From Tubiluchus corallicola (lineage: Eukaryota; Priapulida; Priapulimorpha; Priapulimorphida; Tubiluchidae), in the NCBI GenBank assembly GCA_030141605.1, contig JAQGDQ010000545.1, positions 41,504 to 101,503 of the forward strand: 60,000 nucleotides of DNA, in the 5' to 3' direction. This document shows positions 24,505 through 36,240 of this stretch, piece after piece; the first letter of the stretch is position 1, and each line of letters begins with the position of its first letter. The position numbers were made by a program, and so were the translations under genes. The notes below the pieces were generated by a model, which saw only the letters and a program-made list of their open reading frames with translations, did not search any database and was not told the DNA's origin.

Positions 24505-24894
24505 ATTATATGTCCCATTAGAGTGCTGCGCCATTACAGCAAAATAGTTTACTCCAAGGACATCTTTAAGGCTGAATAAAAATAAAAACGCAATTATTTT
24601 CTTTTCCAAACAAACGTAATACCGAAACTTGAAGAAAATGAAAGCGGAACGTCGGAAAAAAGGCCATGAAAATATTATTAAATTTTCGGAAGTTGCTTTA
24701 GATGTTTTCAGGTCACGTGACGATATTTTCAAAATAATGAGCAGTATCATATGAGAAATAACGAGCTCTCTGTATAATACGGTGTATATACTTTGCATTG
24801 TCATAGCGACAATAATGTTAAAGTTGATAATTTGCATTCATATTTTGTGATTTCGATGAAGAGTATTCGTAGCTTTGGGGGTTTATGTGAGCCA
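24505..24894. other. Unassigned sequence
   Basis: The minus frame of about 119 codons shows no recognisable motif. Treated as unassigned. Confidence 0.35.
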
Positions 24895-25980
24895 AATAAT
24901 TGAATTATAAATTAGATTAATAATTTATTTCACAGTGAATCATACATACAAACTGTTGACACATTATAAGATATACGAGTCACTGTGAGCAAGAGGAAGG
25001 AGCATTATACTTTCAAGTCTTCCAGATAAGGGCAACAATTGACAATTAAGATTACATAGTGATTCTCATAAGTTATAGCGTACAAATTTGAATAAGAAAA
25101 ATTTTGTTAGCAACTTAAGATCAGGTTAGTAAGTAATTCTTTGATTCTTTTTCAAATTGATAAAGGCTAAGAGTTTTGATTTCATATGACCATATTTTAA
25201 TAGCATTATATTTTGACGACTGTTCTTTATATTTCTTTTTGGAAGAGATAGTACATAGTTTTCGACTAAATATCTTGTGTCATGTTGATTTGAAACTGGA
25301 CTAAAGTATGACTGAAAAGCTGGTGGAAGAAGTGAATTATAATATTAATACATGAAAAGAAGACAATACATGTCTTATATTTATTTCACTTTAAGAGTTT
25401 TAAAAGACAAGTAAATTATATTTGTAGGATGATCATACATTACATGATATATTAGTTTAAAAACTTTGTTCTGGGCTATTTGTAGAGCTTCCACATTAGC
25501 TTTATATACACCAACTCAAGACATGGCATCATATATTAGATATGGGTAAACTAAATTGTAATTTTTTTTGAAAAAATAGTATGTTTTCTTTCAATATTTT
25601 AAAGAGTAGATTGTTTTGATCTACAGTTTAAGATTTGGTCCGGCTTTGGTTTAACGTGAGACTTTTTTCAACAGTCATATTACTAAGAACTATGGTTACA
25701 TTTCTTGATGGTGTTCTCTCTTAGGAGAACAATGTTTTGATTTATTAACATTCCATGAGAGTTTATTTACATTCAGCCATTCTGGTACTTTATTAAGCTG
25801 GTTATTCATAACACTCTCCAGGTTATGTATATTTGAATCACTTAAAAATATTTGTATCATCTAGAAAAAGTCTGAAAATTAAATTTGAGAAACCTAATGG
25901 CATATCATTTATATACAGAAGAAATAATAGTGGTCCTAGAGTAGAACCTTGGGGAGCACCAGACTTAATTTTAAGTGTAT
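24895..25980 (-). mobile_element. Non-LTR reverse transcriptase remnant, interrupted by a TTAA-1 piece
   Basis: Minus-strand reading from about 25975 gives SGAPQGSTLGPLLFLLYIND (RT motif 4), then after a short gap RLFLDDTNIF (the catalytic FADD box with Ala to Leu), followed by several stops. Below the inserted TTAA-1 end, the reading resumes as VEALQIAQNKVFKLIYHV, then PPAFQSYFSPVSNQHDTRYL and NYVLSLPKRNIKN. These are typical post-RT C-terminal blocks. About 60 residues between palm and thumb appear to be missing. AT-rich sequence down to about 24895 may be its 3' UTR. Jockey/CR1-like; clearly dead. Confidence 0.75.
25563..25654 (+). mobile_element. TTAA-1 right-end fragment inside a LINE
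   Basis: About 90 bp from AAAATAGTATGTTTTCTTTC to AGATTTGGTCCGGCTTTGG plus TTAA (25651-25654). It matches the right end of TTAA-1 copies such as 11054-11544. The LINE reading continues on both sides. Confidence 0.8.
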
Positions 25981-27085
25981 TTGACAAAGCCGATACCGAT
26001 ACTGATACCGATGCATACCTATAAAATTACAGATTCATATTAACATAAACAATATGGACTGTTGAGCTTTGTATTTTACTAGACTGCCAAGCCGAGTGTG
26101 GTATCTCTGGGCGTTTTATTCCAGCAAAGGAAATGATAAAATGTGATCTGGCGAAGCCGATACCGTTACCGATGCACATCGATATATATATTAATTCTTT
26201 ATTTGTCATTAAGATAATTTACTCATTACAGTGAAATTGAGTAGCCTCAGTATAATGTTAAAATAACAACATTGTTCAAGGCAAATGCATCCAGTGCAAC
26301 TAAAAAACTAATACGTCATTTAGTGATAAGTGACGGATTCATGCCAATATGGACAACAAGAATTTTAGATGTTTTTTTTTTGGAAAAGCAAGGACGTAGG
26401 ATATCTAGTGGTGCTGATATCGACTCCAGCCAGACTGATAAGAATACAAATCAACATAGACTGATGTTTACAAATTGATTTCCTTAAGGATAAGTTTATT
26501 TTGGTATAAACATGTAATAGACTTCTTTATTTGTTAGTGGATCCTCTAGCAACCTGTTTCACTAGCGCCACCGCAGTAGACCTTTTTGCAATTGTTAAGT
26601 TTGAGTCTTTCAAGTGCGTAGTAGAACAAAATTCACTTTTCACTAAGACTGCATTCATAGAAAGTGGGTGCCACCAAACCTGGAAACATGGATGCCACCT
26701 AAACCTGGAACTGCCACTACACTTATGTTAAAACAGCTGAGGAAAAACAGCAAAGTAAATTAGTTTTTCCCATTGAGGATATAGCACATGCCTTAAAATG
26801 CATTCAAAATATCCATTAGGTTTGTTCGTCCGAGTTAATTTGCTTTTAAATTACAGGTCCACCGACAGGGAAAGGCTTTATGAAGATGGGCGTTTAAAAC
26901 GTCTCCAAGCTTTCATTGTATGAATTCCCATTATTGTCAATCGTGTCAACTTATTGTGAATAATTGATGTGCATGCATGTATGAGTTTATATAATGCAAA
27001 TGCCAATTTCAAACAACGCAAAACAGCGTGAATTAGTCGAGAGAAGTAAATACAGTTGATGTATAGTTACGTATGCCGATGTTGA
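25981..27085. other. Unassigned sequence
   Basis: No confident gene. A short (GATACC)n-like run, CCGATACCGATACTGATACC, lies at about 25990-26012 with related units near 26158. Small frames at 26272 and 26531 show no known motif. Confidence 0.35.
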
Positions 27086-27365
27086 GGTAGGATTTTAAGG
27101 TAGGTAGGTAGGTAGGTAGTTATGTAGGTAGCAGGCAGGTAGGTAGATATGTAGTAGATAGGAAGGCAGGCAGGTAGGTAGTTAAATCAGTAGGTAAATA
27201 GGCAGGCAGGTAGGTAGGTAGGCACGTAGGTAGGTAAGTAGTTAGGAAGGGTAGGTAAGTAGGTAGGTAGATATGTGGGTAAGTAGGTAGGTAAATGGGT
27301 AGGTAGGTTGGTTGGTTGCCTTGGTAGGTAGGGAGGCAGGTAGGTAGCTAGGCAGTTTGGCAAAC
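27086..27365. repeat. (GTAG)n degenerate tetranucleotide array
   Basis: GTAGGTAGGTAG units with AGGC and AAGT variants over about 280 bp. The minus Leu-Pro-Thr-Tyr frame is a by-product. Confidence 0.92.
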
Positions 27366-27478
27366 AGATAAGTGGGCGGTTGGATGACAGATAGCTAGGA
27401 ATTCGTATAGATGACGAGACAACCAAGCAAGAAGCAAGTAGTTGGGTTGTTAGGCAGAGATGATGAAGAAGAAAGATT

Positions 27479-28583
27479 TGATTTGATTTATTTGATTTAA
27501 CTCTTTATTTCGAACCAAGTTCATAGAATATATAACATACAATAATTACAAGACATACAATAAGTACAAGACAAAATAATTACAACACCTCCTCTCAACA
27601 CATGCAAATTAATACATAAATAAATAAAATAACAGTACAATATATATATATATATACAATATCATGCTTCCAGCCTGACACACTTTCCTCCACTGGTCTC
27701 TTATGTCTGAAGTGTAAAATGCTTCACTGTTATTCAATGCCTTTATAAGAAGATTTGAGCTTTGCATTACTCTACTGTATAGACTGTATGCAGTTTTCCT
27801 ATGTATTACATCAAAGTATAAAACATCGTGGTCTACTGAAATGGTCCTAGAACTATAATCATATGGGTAGTTGAAAAGTTTGCGTTTTGAAATATTGTGA
27901 GCTACTTTAAGTTTGCTGAGACTGTAGTTATAAAAATGTCGCCAGGTGGCCATACCGTAGAAAGAATTACAATAAGAGTTGAACAGATGAGTTTTGACAT
28001 TAGGTGAACAATGATGAAATTTTCTAAGAATACGGTTCGCTCTAGCACAAAACAGACTTCGTTGTCTGATAACATCCATGTCGTCTTCGTTATCACTCGT
28101 GATAATATGGCCAAGATACTTTTCTGTTTCACACGGTATAATTATTTTACCGGCTACCTCAAGTGAACTGAAATTGAACCCACACATACTGGGGGGTGTA
28201 ATTGTTATGAGTTTAGTCTTGTCGACGTTTATTACTATGTCATGACTATTTGTGTATTCAACATACATATCAACTAAAGTTTGTAAAGCAGTAGTAGTGG
28301 ATGCTAGTAAACATCCATCATCAGCAAACATAAGGTGATTTATATAAGTACCACCTATCTGACAACCTAGACCGGTAGATGTGAGGTCAGAACTCAAGTC
28401 TCTGAAATATAAGTTAAATAGTATGGGTGACATTTTTGCACCCTGCCGAACACCATTTGCGACTTTAAATGTGCTAGAGCAAAAATTTCCCCACCTCACA
28501 AACATAGTTTGTCGAGAGTAGTAAAAGGCTAATAATCTTATAATAATGTTAGGCATATCAGTATCGACCAGTTTTAGAAACAT

Positions 28584-28584
<1 letters not shown>
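27479..28584 (-). mobile_element. Non-LTR retrotransposon: long open reverse-transcriptase fragment and 3' UTR
   Basis: The minus-strand frame from about 28584 to about 27660 has over 300 codons without a stop. It shows RT motifs in order: ANGVRQGAKMSPILFNLYF (motif 4), about 40 residues later HLMFADDGCLLAS with the catalytic FADD, then VINVDKTKLITI, and KYLGHIITSD (the thumb-proximal KYLG box). After these come the C-terminal blocks ARANRILRKFHHCS and WRHFYNYSLSKLK. RT copies a LINE transcript at the nicked target. The 5' side is lost at the GA array (28585). The 3' UTR ends near 27479 with AAATCAAATC-type tail units. It is the least decayed LINE copy in the window, but lacks the endonuclease and N-terminal RT region. 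Confidence 0.9.
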
Positions 28585-28637
<53 letters not shown>

Positions 28638-28640
28638 GGG
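28585..28640. repeat. (GA)n microsatellite
   Basis: GA array at the 5' break of the LINE fragment. Confidence 0.95.
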
Positions 28641-29502
28641 GGAAGAGAAGAAACAGATGATAGAGAAGGGGTGATCTTGCTTGGTACTTAAAGTGCTTGG
28701 ATTCATGTGTTAATATGCATGTGGATGAAAAGTGGATCAAGTAACTGCTAGGTAAATGGATTATCTGTAAAAGGAGCTATTGGTGTCAATCCTGCTTGTA
28801 AGAAACGCGCACGTTAGGTTCATGTTTATCGTGAGACGTGACAGCTGTCTTACACGGAATAACACAATTGAGGCTTTAAACAAGATGTTGGTACTGAGAC
28901 TTAATACTCTTGATACATTTGCAACCACAGGGTTGAAATTTAAGACCAGGACGCGACACGAAGCTTTGAAACTGTATGACAGAGAGTTGCAATATTTCAT
29001 GCCGATCGTCAAATCGACTTTGTCTCCCGAGTTGACAAGCCGCTAAGCTGATTATCGATTACAGATATAGTGAGTATAGCGTAAGCGAGAACACAACTAT
29101 CGACAGCTTATTAGCTCAAAGATATTGCTTTAATTCGCACAAATACTGCTACCGTATCAGTGCTGTCGTTCTGGTGGCGTTAAAGACGCGTTTTAGCTTC
29201 GAACTAGTCAGTTACTTAATTAAAATAATAGGTACGAGTTATCTAAATGTGACATATAGTCATATATCACATGAGACACATATTATGTGACGATAAGATG
29301 GTGACAACTTATTAGCCCAAACCTCACTCAGTGATTAAAATTTTTTGAGACGGTTAATAACCGTGTCATCTGCCTGTTTATAATCATTAATAACTTTATG
29401 CAGATTTTGGTCTTTGGGAACATAGTATATTCAAATTGAATAATTCACCCATTTAATTAATTACCTATAATCCACCTACCTACCTACCTATCTATCTACG
29501 CT
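28641..29502. other. Unassigned, with one unrecognised 88-codon frame
   Basis: The + frame 28780-29046 (88 residues) has non-repetitive, charged sequence near its end (TRTRHEALKLYDRELQYF) and looks more protein-like than its surroundings. No family was recognised and no splice sites were judged convincing. CTACCTAC units lie at 29478-29500. Confidence 0.3.
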
Positions 29503-30252
29503 AGAATACTCAAACTAAATAATATTCACGATATTGTACTCAAATGCAATAATACTCATGATAGTATACTCAGGCTGAATAATTCTCACGATAGCATTTT
29601 CGAACTGAATATTATTCACGATACTATACTCAGACTAAATAATATTCACTACATTATGCTCAAATTGAATAATGCTCATGATAGTATACTCAGGCTGAAT
29701 AATTCTCACGATAGCATTTTCGAACTGAATATTATTCACGATACTATACTCAGACTAAATAATATTCACTACATTATACTCAAATTGAATAATGCTCATG
29801 ATAGTATACTCAGGCTGAATAATTCTCACGATAGCATTTTCGAACTGAATATTATTCACGATACTATACTCAGACTAAATAATATTCACTACATTATGCT
29901 CAAATTGAATAATGCTCATGATAGTATACTCAGGCTGAATAATTCTCACGATAGCATTTTCGAACTGAATATTATTCACGATACTATACTCAGACTAAAT
30001 AATATTCACTACATTATACTCAAATTGAATAATGCTCATGATAGTATACTCAGGCTGAATAATTCTCACGATAGCATTTTCGAACTGAATATTATTCACG
30101 ATACTATACTCAGACTAAATAATATTCACGACATTATGCTCAAATTGAATAATGCTCATGATAGTATACTCAGGCTGAATAATTCTCACGATAGCATTTT
30201 CGAACTGAATATTTTTCACGATAGTATTCTCAAACTGAATAATATTCATGAT
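29503..30252 (+). repeat. 30-bp minisatellite with 120-bp higher-order unit
   Basis: Monomers of 30 bp (pattern AATAATnTTCACGATA... ACT) occur in sets of four distinct types. The 120-bp set repeats almost exactly at 29641, 29761, 29881, 30001 and 30121. Within one frame (open 29656-30384, 242 codons) each 30 bp encodes ten residues like LNNSHDSILR, so a 40-residue unit repeats. The 3' non-repeat extension has about 45 residues. The openness follows from a period divisible by three. No signal peptide or known domain was seen, so a gene is not claimed. Confidence 0.93.
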
Positions 30253-30384
30253 TGTCTTGTTTTTAAATCCTTTTTAATAAGAAATGAGAATAGGTTGCTT
30301 GTTTTCACCAGGGCACAAACTTGCTTTGCTATGCTGGTCTACGCACTATACGTGAACTTGTCTGGCCAATCTGTAATCATCTAA

Positions 30385-31061
30385 TTAGCAAAGACATAAT
30401 GGATGCTCGCAGAGAGGTGGTGATTTCAGAAACTAACTGACCGACAGACTTCAAGAGTTTTGCTGGAATGTGATGTCCATAACCATTTAAAATTTGAGAC
30501 ACTAATATCATTAATTTTGGCATTAGTGACGTTCAAAAATACATACGGACAATGGACTTTGGACAAATTGTAAGTGAATGAAATTGTAGGTGGCAGGAAA
30601 TGTATAATATCTAGACGCATTTTAATCATTAATTCCCTTAATTGCCAACGAATAATATATTATTGATAATAGTTAAAGCGATAAATATATAGCAGCTACA
30701 AAATTACAACGTGTTTTTTTATGGTTTATAAAAATAAAAAAAATATCTAAAAAAACCACGGAAATGTGTTGAAAACAAGCACGCATATCGGTACATGAAA
30801 TATATAGCCAGATAAAAATAATGTTTTCGTTAGATTTAGCATTTTCTTCTTTTCTAATAATCCAAATGAGAAACACGTGATGAAAAGGTAAATGATGGCT
30901 CTAGGGAAATATCCTGCTGAGCTGAATAATGTTATTAGAGCTGCTCAGTGAAAATATCTTTGCAGCTTCCGTGTGTGAACTGCATCTCAAGATTTGAGAT
31001 GTAACTCAATTCCGCCTGGGCAAGCATTTCTATTGGTTTGTTTTACTGCAATATATCTACA
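30385..31061. other. Unassigned AT-rich sequence
   Basis: Nothing recognised. Confidence 0.35.
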
Positions 31062-31520
31062 ATAACAACAGCAACAGCATAAACGACACAGTAACTATAG
31101 CAGCGGCAGCAGCAGCGGCAGCAACAGCAACAGCACAAGCAACGTCAACGTCAACATCAACATCAACATCAACATTAACAGCAACAGTAACAGCAACAGC
31201 AATAACAACAACAACAGCAACAGTAACGGCAACAGCAACAACAACAACAACATCTGCAGCAATATCAGCAGCAGCAACAACAGCAACAGCAACAGCAATA
31301 TCAGTAGCAGCAGCAGCAGTACCAGCAACAGCAACAGCAATATCAGCAACACAAACAACGTCAATAGCAGCAGCAATATCAGGAACAACAGCAATATCAA
31401 TATCAACAGCAACAGCAACGGCACAAGCAACATCAACATCAACAGCAACAGCAAAGCAACAGTAGCAATGATAGCGATAACAATGCTGATGGTGATGGTT
31501 GCCCAACAATAACAGTAACA
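31062..31520. repeat. (CAR)n-type hexanucleotide/trinucleotide array
   Basis: AACAGC, AACATC, AACGTC and ATATCAGC units keep a 3/6-bp rhythm for about 450 bp. The minus frame is rich in Val-Ala-Asp and the other in Leu. These are composition effects. Confidence 0.9.
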
Positions 31521-32079
31521 GCAACTGGAGTCAAAGATACGTGACCATTTCTCTGATCATGTGACTCTGACCTTAGCCCAGGTTAAAATACTATAGTGTA
31601 TTTCTCCCTAAACCAAGAACACAGAACGCGTATGTTGATGAATTATGTATTTTTATGTCCTTGCATTTTATTTAAGCTACAGACAGTACAAGTGGCTTCT
31701 TTTGCTAAAGAACAAGTGGCTTCTTTTGCTACGTTCTTTGTTACAATGTGTAATGCATTACATGATCAAATCTGATCGCAAAGTGCTAATTCATGTTTTG
31801 ACATCTCATTAGTAACGTGTGATCAACATTATCGATGAGAAATTAAAAATTAATTAGCGGCGCGTGAATAATTGATTCAGTTGATGAAGCTGACGTAAGG
31901 ACACGGTATCTGAAAATTAAGATGCCGTGATTAAACGTGGAATTCCATACTGTATAGGTCAACGCATTAAAAAAAAATCCTCCATTGCTTCTTCAATAAA
32001 ATTAAAATGCCAGCATCTTGGCTGACGTGTACTCTGCGCTGTCGTGTAATCCTAAAATAAACATTTTATCTTCTTCTTC
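31521..32079. other. Unassigned sequence
   Basis: A 21-bp direct repeat (AAGTGGCTTCTTTTGCTA, at 31690 and 31714) is present. No gene recognised. Confidence 0.4.
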
Positions 32080-32345
32080 TTCTGTTTCCCTAAACATCTA
32101 TTGTAGCAATCGAGTCTCTATCCTTTGTTAGAGCACTCCACTGTTTCCTGTCTGCAGGTAAACTTTTCAGCTCCTGTGAGGCTATTGTTAGGTTTGGTTC
32201 CAGCTATTGTAAATCTTTATAATTCATCCAGGCTGTTTTTGGTTTTCCTGGAGGTCGTTTAGCAGGTTTCAGTGCCCCGATTAATGCTAATCTTACTGGT
32301 GTTATTTCTGGCAATTTCATTAAATGTCCTATCCATCTTAGCTTT
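32080..32345 (-). mobile_element. LINE RT-ORF C-terminal fragment
   Basis: The minus frame reads RKLRWIGHLMKLPE, then KPAKRPPGKPKTAWMNYKDLQ, a stop, then ASQELKSLPADRKQWSAL. This is the common C-terminal pattern of invertebrate LINE ORF2 proteins (RLRWxGHxxRM..., GKRPxGRPxxxW..., ...DRxxWR). The internal stop and absence of the RT core show it is dead. Confidence 0.82.
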
Positions 32346-33230
32346 CTGAAAATCCTCTTTTGGTTCTGTTACACAGTTGCTCATTTGAAATGATATGTGG
32401 TCATTTTAAACATTTCAAAAATCGGAAATTCCAAAAATTCCTCTGCAGCGTCAAATTCCGCATCATTTCTTTGTCGTCACTTTCATTTTTCAACAGTCGC
32501 ACAAAAGATATTGGAATTAAACCCCTCATTCGAACATCCCAAATAGTTGCGTGTATTTTTATATGGAATTCCCTACAGTTTTCTACACTTCGAGACGTAA
32601 ATTAAAATTCACACAAATGTGGCAGAAACCTTTACCGACAAAATTGTAAAATTTGCAAACCGCGTGGGCGCAATTATTAGTTTTTCTCTCAGTCGTTTTC
32701 TAATTGCTGGATTCTTGAAAATTTATGTATTTTTGTTTTGCTACTAACAGCATTTGTTGTCGTGAAACATATATTTTGGTTGAGGAAAGATCTACATTTA
32801 ATTCGCGCATGGCTAAGATACAAGGTTCAGTCACAAGGTTTGGAGGATATTGAGAGGATTACAAATAGCTAGGTGTCGGTCCTGCCCCAACCATCAACGT
32901 AAGAACTAGGCTTTGGAGACGCGGCTTTAATAGAAAATCTATTCTTTTCTTTACAGTAATTTTGTTTGCGCACGTAGGAGATTAATTTATCGAATCAGCA
33001 GCAGAATCGCGGCGAATTATGTTTAAATGAACGCGATTATGAAGCAAAGATTTTTAGGAAGTTTTGCTTTTATGTTTTCCGTTCATGATTATTGTTTTAA
33101 ATGCAAAATCATGTCCCAATCTTCTACAACAACTTTGCTTTCCGCTACTAGTAATTTTCATTGGTGTGTATTTTGCACAAGCACAAGTTCAATTTTGTGG
33201 GTAAAGTGGTAATATATGGAACAGAGAGCA
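32346..33230. other. Unassigned sequence
   Basis: The + frame 32360-32605 is unrecognised. No other feature. Confidence 0.35.
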
Positions 33231-33234
33231 GAGA

Positions 33235-33293
<59 letters not shown>
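33231..33293. repeat. (GA)n microsatellite
   Basis: Pure GA array of about 60 bp. Confidence 0.95.
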
Positions 33294-33298
<5 letters not shown>

Positions 33299-34077
33299 AG
33301 GTGGAAAAGAAAAAGTGAGACAAATTAAACTTTCCACACTAGACAATTTTATCACATCTTCTAAAGAGCAAAATAATTCACATTTACATTCATATTAACA
33401 CAATTAATTCTGTTCAAAAGTGCCCTATCATGTCTCGAGAAATTTCGCTGTTATGTTTCTGTCATGCTTAGTGCTTAACTTGCTTTCCTAACATTCTCAG
33501 ATTAGTGTTGAAGTCGCCTATCTATTGAAGTGCAATTTTTCCTTTTTTGTACTCTTTCCATTCGAATCCCCGTTAAACATACTTTTGAATTTTCCATCAA
33601 AACAAAAATCACAACTTTACAAGTCTCTACTGCACCAAAATGCCACTGGCTATGTAAGCTTACTGGCTACGGATATTGCAGAAATCCTATTATTGGTATT
33701 TTTCTTGATTTCCGTGAAAACGTGGCGCACTGTCTCTATCAATTCCCTTCTCACTTGGAAGTATATAGCTGTGACGGTAATAACGATAGATTTAGAGGAA
33801 AAGATTTGTTAATGGGATAATAATTATGTTAAATGTTGCAATATAATGTTAGTATTCTCCCAAAGTTGGCCATTGCAGAGGAATTATTGCTCATTTACTG
33901 ACACGAATAACGCGTTGTGAGGCACGCGTAGGTGCTGCTATAAAGTTGCTTAATCTAAAAGTACACTGCTTCTGGTGCTAAAATATCATTTGCATTTGTA
34001 TGGTGATCTGTATTCTACATAACTATCTGCGGCTAGCAGTATAAGTTCTTCCGCTCTAAAGATAGATTTGGCTGAAG
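33294..34077. other. Unassigned sequence
   Basis: Overlapping + frames at 33525-33820 have no recognisable motif. Confidence 0.35.
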
Positions 34078-34560
34078 TTGTTGTACATCTTTATTTATCT
34101 TAGCTATCCAAGTTATTTTAAAGAGTCCTTTAAGGCGATTCTTACTGGTACTTCCCTTGGTAATCTTAGATGGTGTTCTGGCCATCTTAATCTTTGGATC
34201 TTGGCTTTTGAATTCTAAGAAATTGCTTTCGTTCTAGTGTATAAATCTTCATTTTTGATTATGTATGACTATATTATCCCTAAAACTTTGCTTAGAAGAC
34301 TTCCATGAAATGTGTTAATCTGCTTTTCTTGAGTATTTGTTATACCCCATGTTTCACTGTTGTACATAAATATGCTGGTAGCGTAAGCATTAAATAATCG
34401 ATGTTTTATGTTAAGTCTTAACTAGATTTCTTGCTAGTTAATACATTTTTGCGCCGGAGGAAAGCATGCATTGCTTATTGCTTTCTATTTTTAATATCAT
34501 CTTCGGTGTTTAGAAAAGTGCCCATACACTTGCACTTTTTCCAAGACTGATTATCATCTC
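34078..34560 (-). mobile_element. LINE RT-ORF C-terminal remnant
   Basis: Minus-strand fragments in shifting frames: MGTFLNTEDDIKNRKQ (the LGSxLDTEEDIxxR block), then TKHRLFNAYATSIFMYNSET and WGITNTQEKQINTFHGSLL (the SLFLYNSETW block), then RLRWPEHHLRLPREVPVRI (the RLRWxGHxxR block). The order is correct for a LINE running right to left. At least two frame changes and several stops are present. Confidence 0.8.
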
Positions 34561-34916
34561 TTGCAATAATATATTCTTCTGTTCTCTGTTTCAAGACTCA
34601 AGTATTTAGGAGTGAAACAGGGGTCACGCATGACGTCACACATAAATGACATACAAGACGTCTTGCAATATGGCGTCGTTTGCTGCTCTCTATCCAGCAG
34701 CACAGGCATCGTGACGCATAAAGTCATAATTCTCAACCGGGATGCCATATTAGAGGCCCATTAGTTGCAGAAGAATGGTATGTAGTTGAAGAAGCCATAA
34801 AAGGCCAGATGTCTGAAAAAAGTCAATTTATACATGCACTTCAAAGTATTTATTATTATAAAAACAACACAACTTTTACTAAAACTTTAATTTACAACTT
34901 TTTAAAAAACATGTCT

Positions 34917-34958
34917 CTAAACGTTTCGACTGCAACTGCCGTCATCATCAGCGATAGG
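34917..34958 (-). ncRNA. Hammerhead-ribozyme-like motif, left arm
   Basis: Reading the minus strand: CTGATGA (34951 to 34945), a stem-loop GACgGC-agtt-GCaGTC with one internal mismatch, then GAAA (34927 to 34924) and CGTT. These are the conserved core boxes in the right order. Stem I is weak here (wobbles and a mismatch next to the core), so activity is doubtful. Confidence 0.5.
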
Positions 34959-35203
34959 CTACACAGACAACCAGTTTTCTAGGCAGAACGCCTGCAGTAC
35001 ACAAAATTATTCACCTATTATGTATTTACAAGAAGCCAAATATGTAATAAATAAAGAGGACTGTAGAAAAGAAATAGATACAGCATACAGCTAAGTGTTT
35101 GAAAATAAAGTTGGAATTGAACTACTTTGCACCTGCATAATTAGTGCATAATTTTCTGTACTGTTGGCGCTTTGCTTATAAAACTGGTTGTTTGTTTGTA
35201 TAA

Positions 35204-35251
35204 GTCTGTCACTGATGATAACTGCAGTTGGCAGTCGAAACGTTTGGAGAC
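35204..35251 (+). ncRNA. Hammerhead-ribozyme-like motif, right arm
   Basis: CTGATGA (35212-35218) is followed by a perfect 5-bp stem II (ACTGC at 35221-35225 with GCAGT at 35231-35235, loop AGTTG), C, and GAAA (35237-35240). C35241 and G35242 would form a one-pair stem III, leaving GTT as cleavage triplet. Stem I can pair TGG-AGAC (35245-35251) with GTCT-TCA (35204-35211) with one bulged G. Core, spacing and tiny stem III fit the dimer-acting hammerheads of Penelope-like elements. GTT rather than GTC is a weaker triplet. Confidence 0.62.
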
Positions 35252-35312
35252 ATGTTTTTAAATAGTTGTAAATTAATGTTTTAATGGAAGTTGTGTTGTT
35301 TTAATAATAAGT

Positions 35313-35832
<520 letters not shown>

Positions 35833-35854
35833 TCCCAAGCCTGTTTCGTTTATA

Positions 35855-36027
35855 GTATCCTACATTAATAGTTATACTACATTAATACCTGTATTAATAG
35901 TTTTATTGTTGTTGTATTTGCTGTGTTACGTGTAAATAGTGTAATTGTGTACATGTATATCGCTATTATATACATTATATGAACTATGATTTGTAATTTT
36001 GCAATAAAGTATTAAATCAAATCAAAT
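35855..36027 (+). mobile_element. Probable LINE 3' UTR end
   Basis: Ends in GCAATAAAGTATTAAATC followed by AAATCAAATG. This closely resembles the 3' tail of the 27479-28584 element (minus strand AATAAAGAGTTAAATCAAAT). It is therefore likely a truncated relative. Confidence 0.45.
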
Positions 36028-36178
36028 GTTTCTCTCCAACTTATTATTGTGTACTAAAGCTTTGCTGTATGAAATAATAATAATTCAATTCAATTCGGTT
36101 AAATTCAGTTCAGGTCAGGTCTCTTTCTTTCCCTGGAAAGCAAGCCTGACTTTATTTCTACGCGTACAGCCTGATTTG

Positions 36179-36240
36179 CTTTTACGCAAACGCTGGCGCA
36201 CTTTATAACGTTTTACGCGAACGCTGGTGCGCCTGATAAC
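36179..36240 (+). repeat. 31-bp direct repeat, two units
   Basis: Two adjacent units starting TTTTACGCAAACGCTGGC and TTTTACGCGAACGCTGGT, both ending TATAACG/GATAACG. A partial third TTTTACGC follows. Confidence 0.7.

Larger units (their letters stand above)
34848..35312. mobile_element. Palindromic Penelope-type terminal repeat pair
   Basis: Left arm (about 34848-35035) and right arm (about 35110-35312) are inverted copies, axis near 35080. Matching blocks include AACAACACAACTT, AATTTACAACT, ACATGTCTCTAAACGTTTCG and CAACCAGTTTT. Each arm carries a hammerhead-like core (see the two RNA entries). Penelope-like retroelements are known to carry such motifs in their terminal repeats, which can be arranged inverted. 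No reverse transcriptase lies between the arms (only about 75 bp), so this would be a terminal remnant or a non-autonomous derivative. Confidence 0.72.

Noticed and set aside
26860-26930. Another hammerhead-like site (ATGAAGATGGGCGTTTAAAACG)
   Set aside because: CTGATGA and GAAA boxes are both imperfect and no stem I can be drawn.
31057-31524. 155-codon Val/Ala/Asp-rich minus frame
   Set aside because: It follows directly from the 3/6-bp rhythm of the CAR-type array; both strands show equivalent frames.
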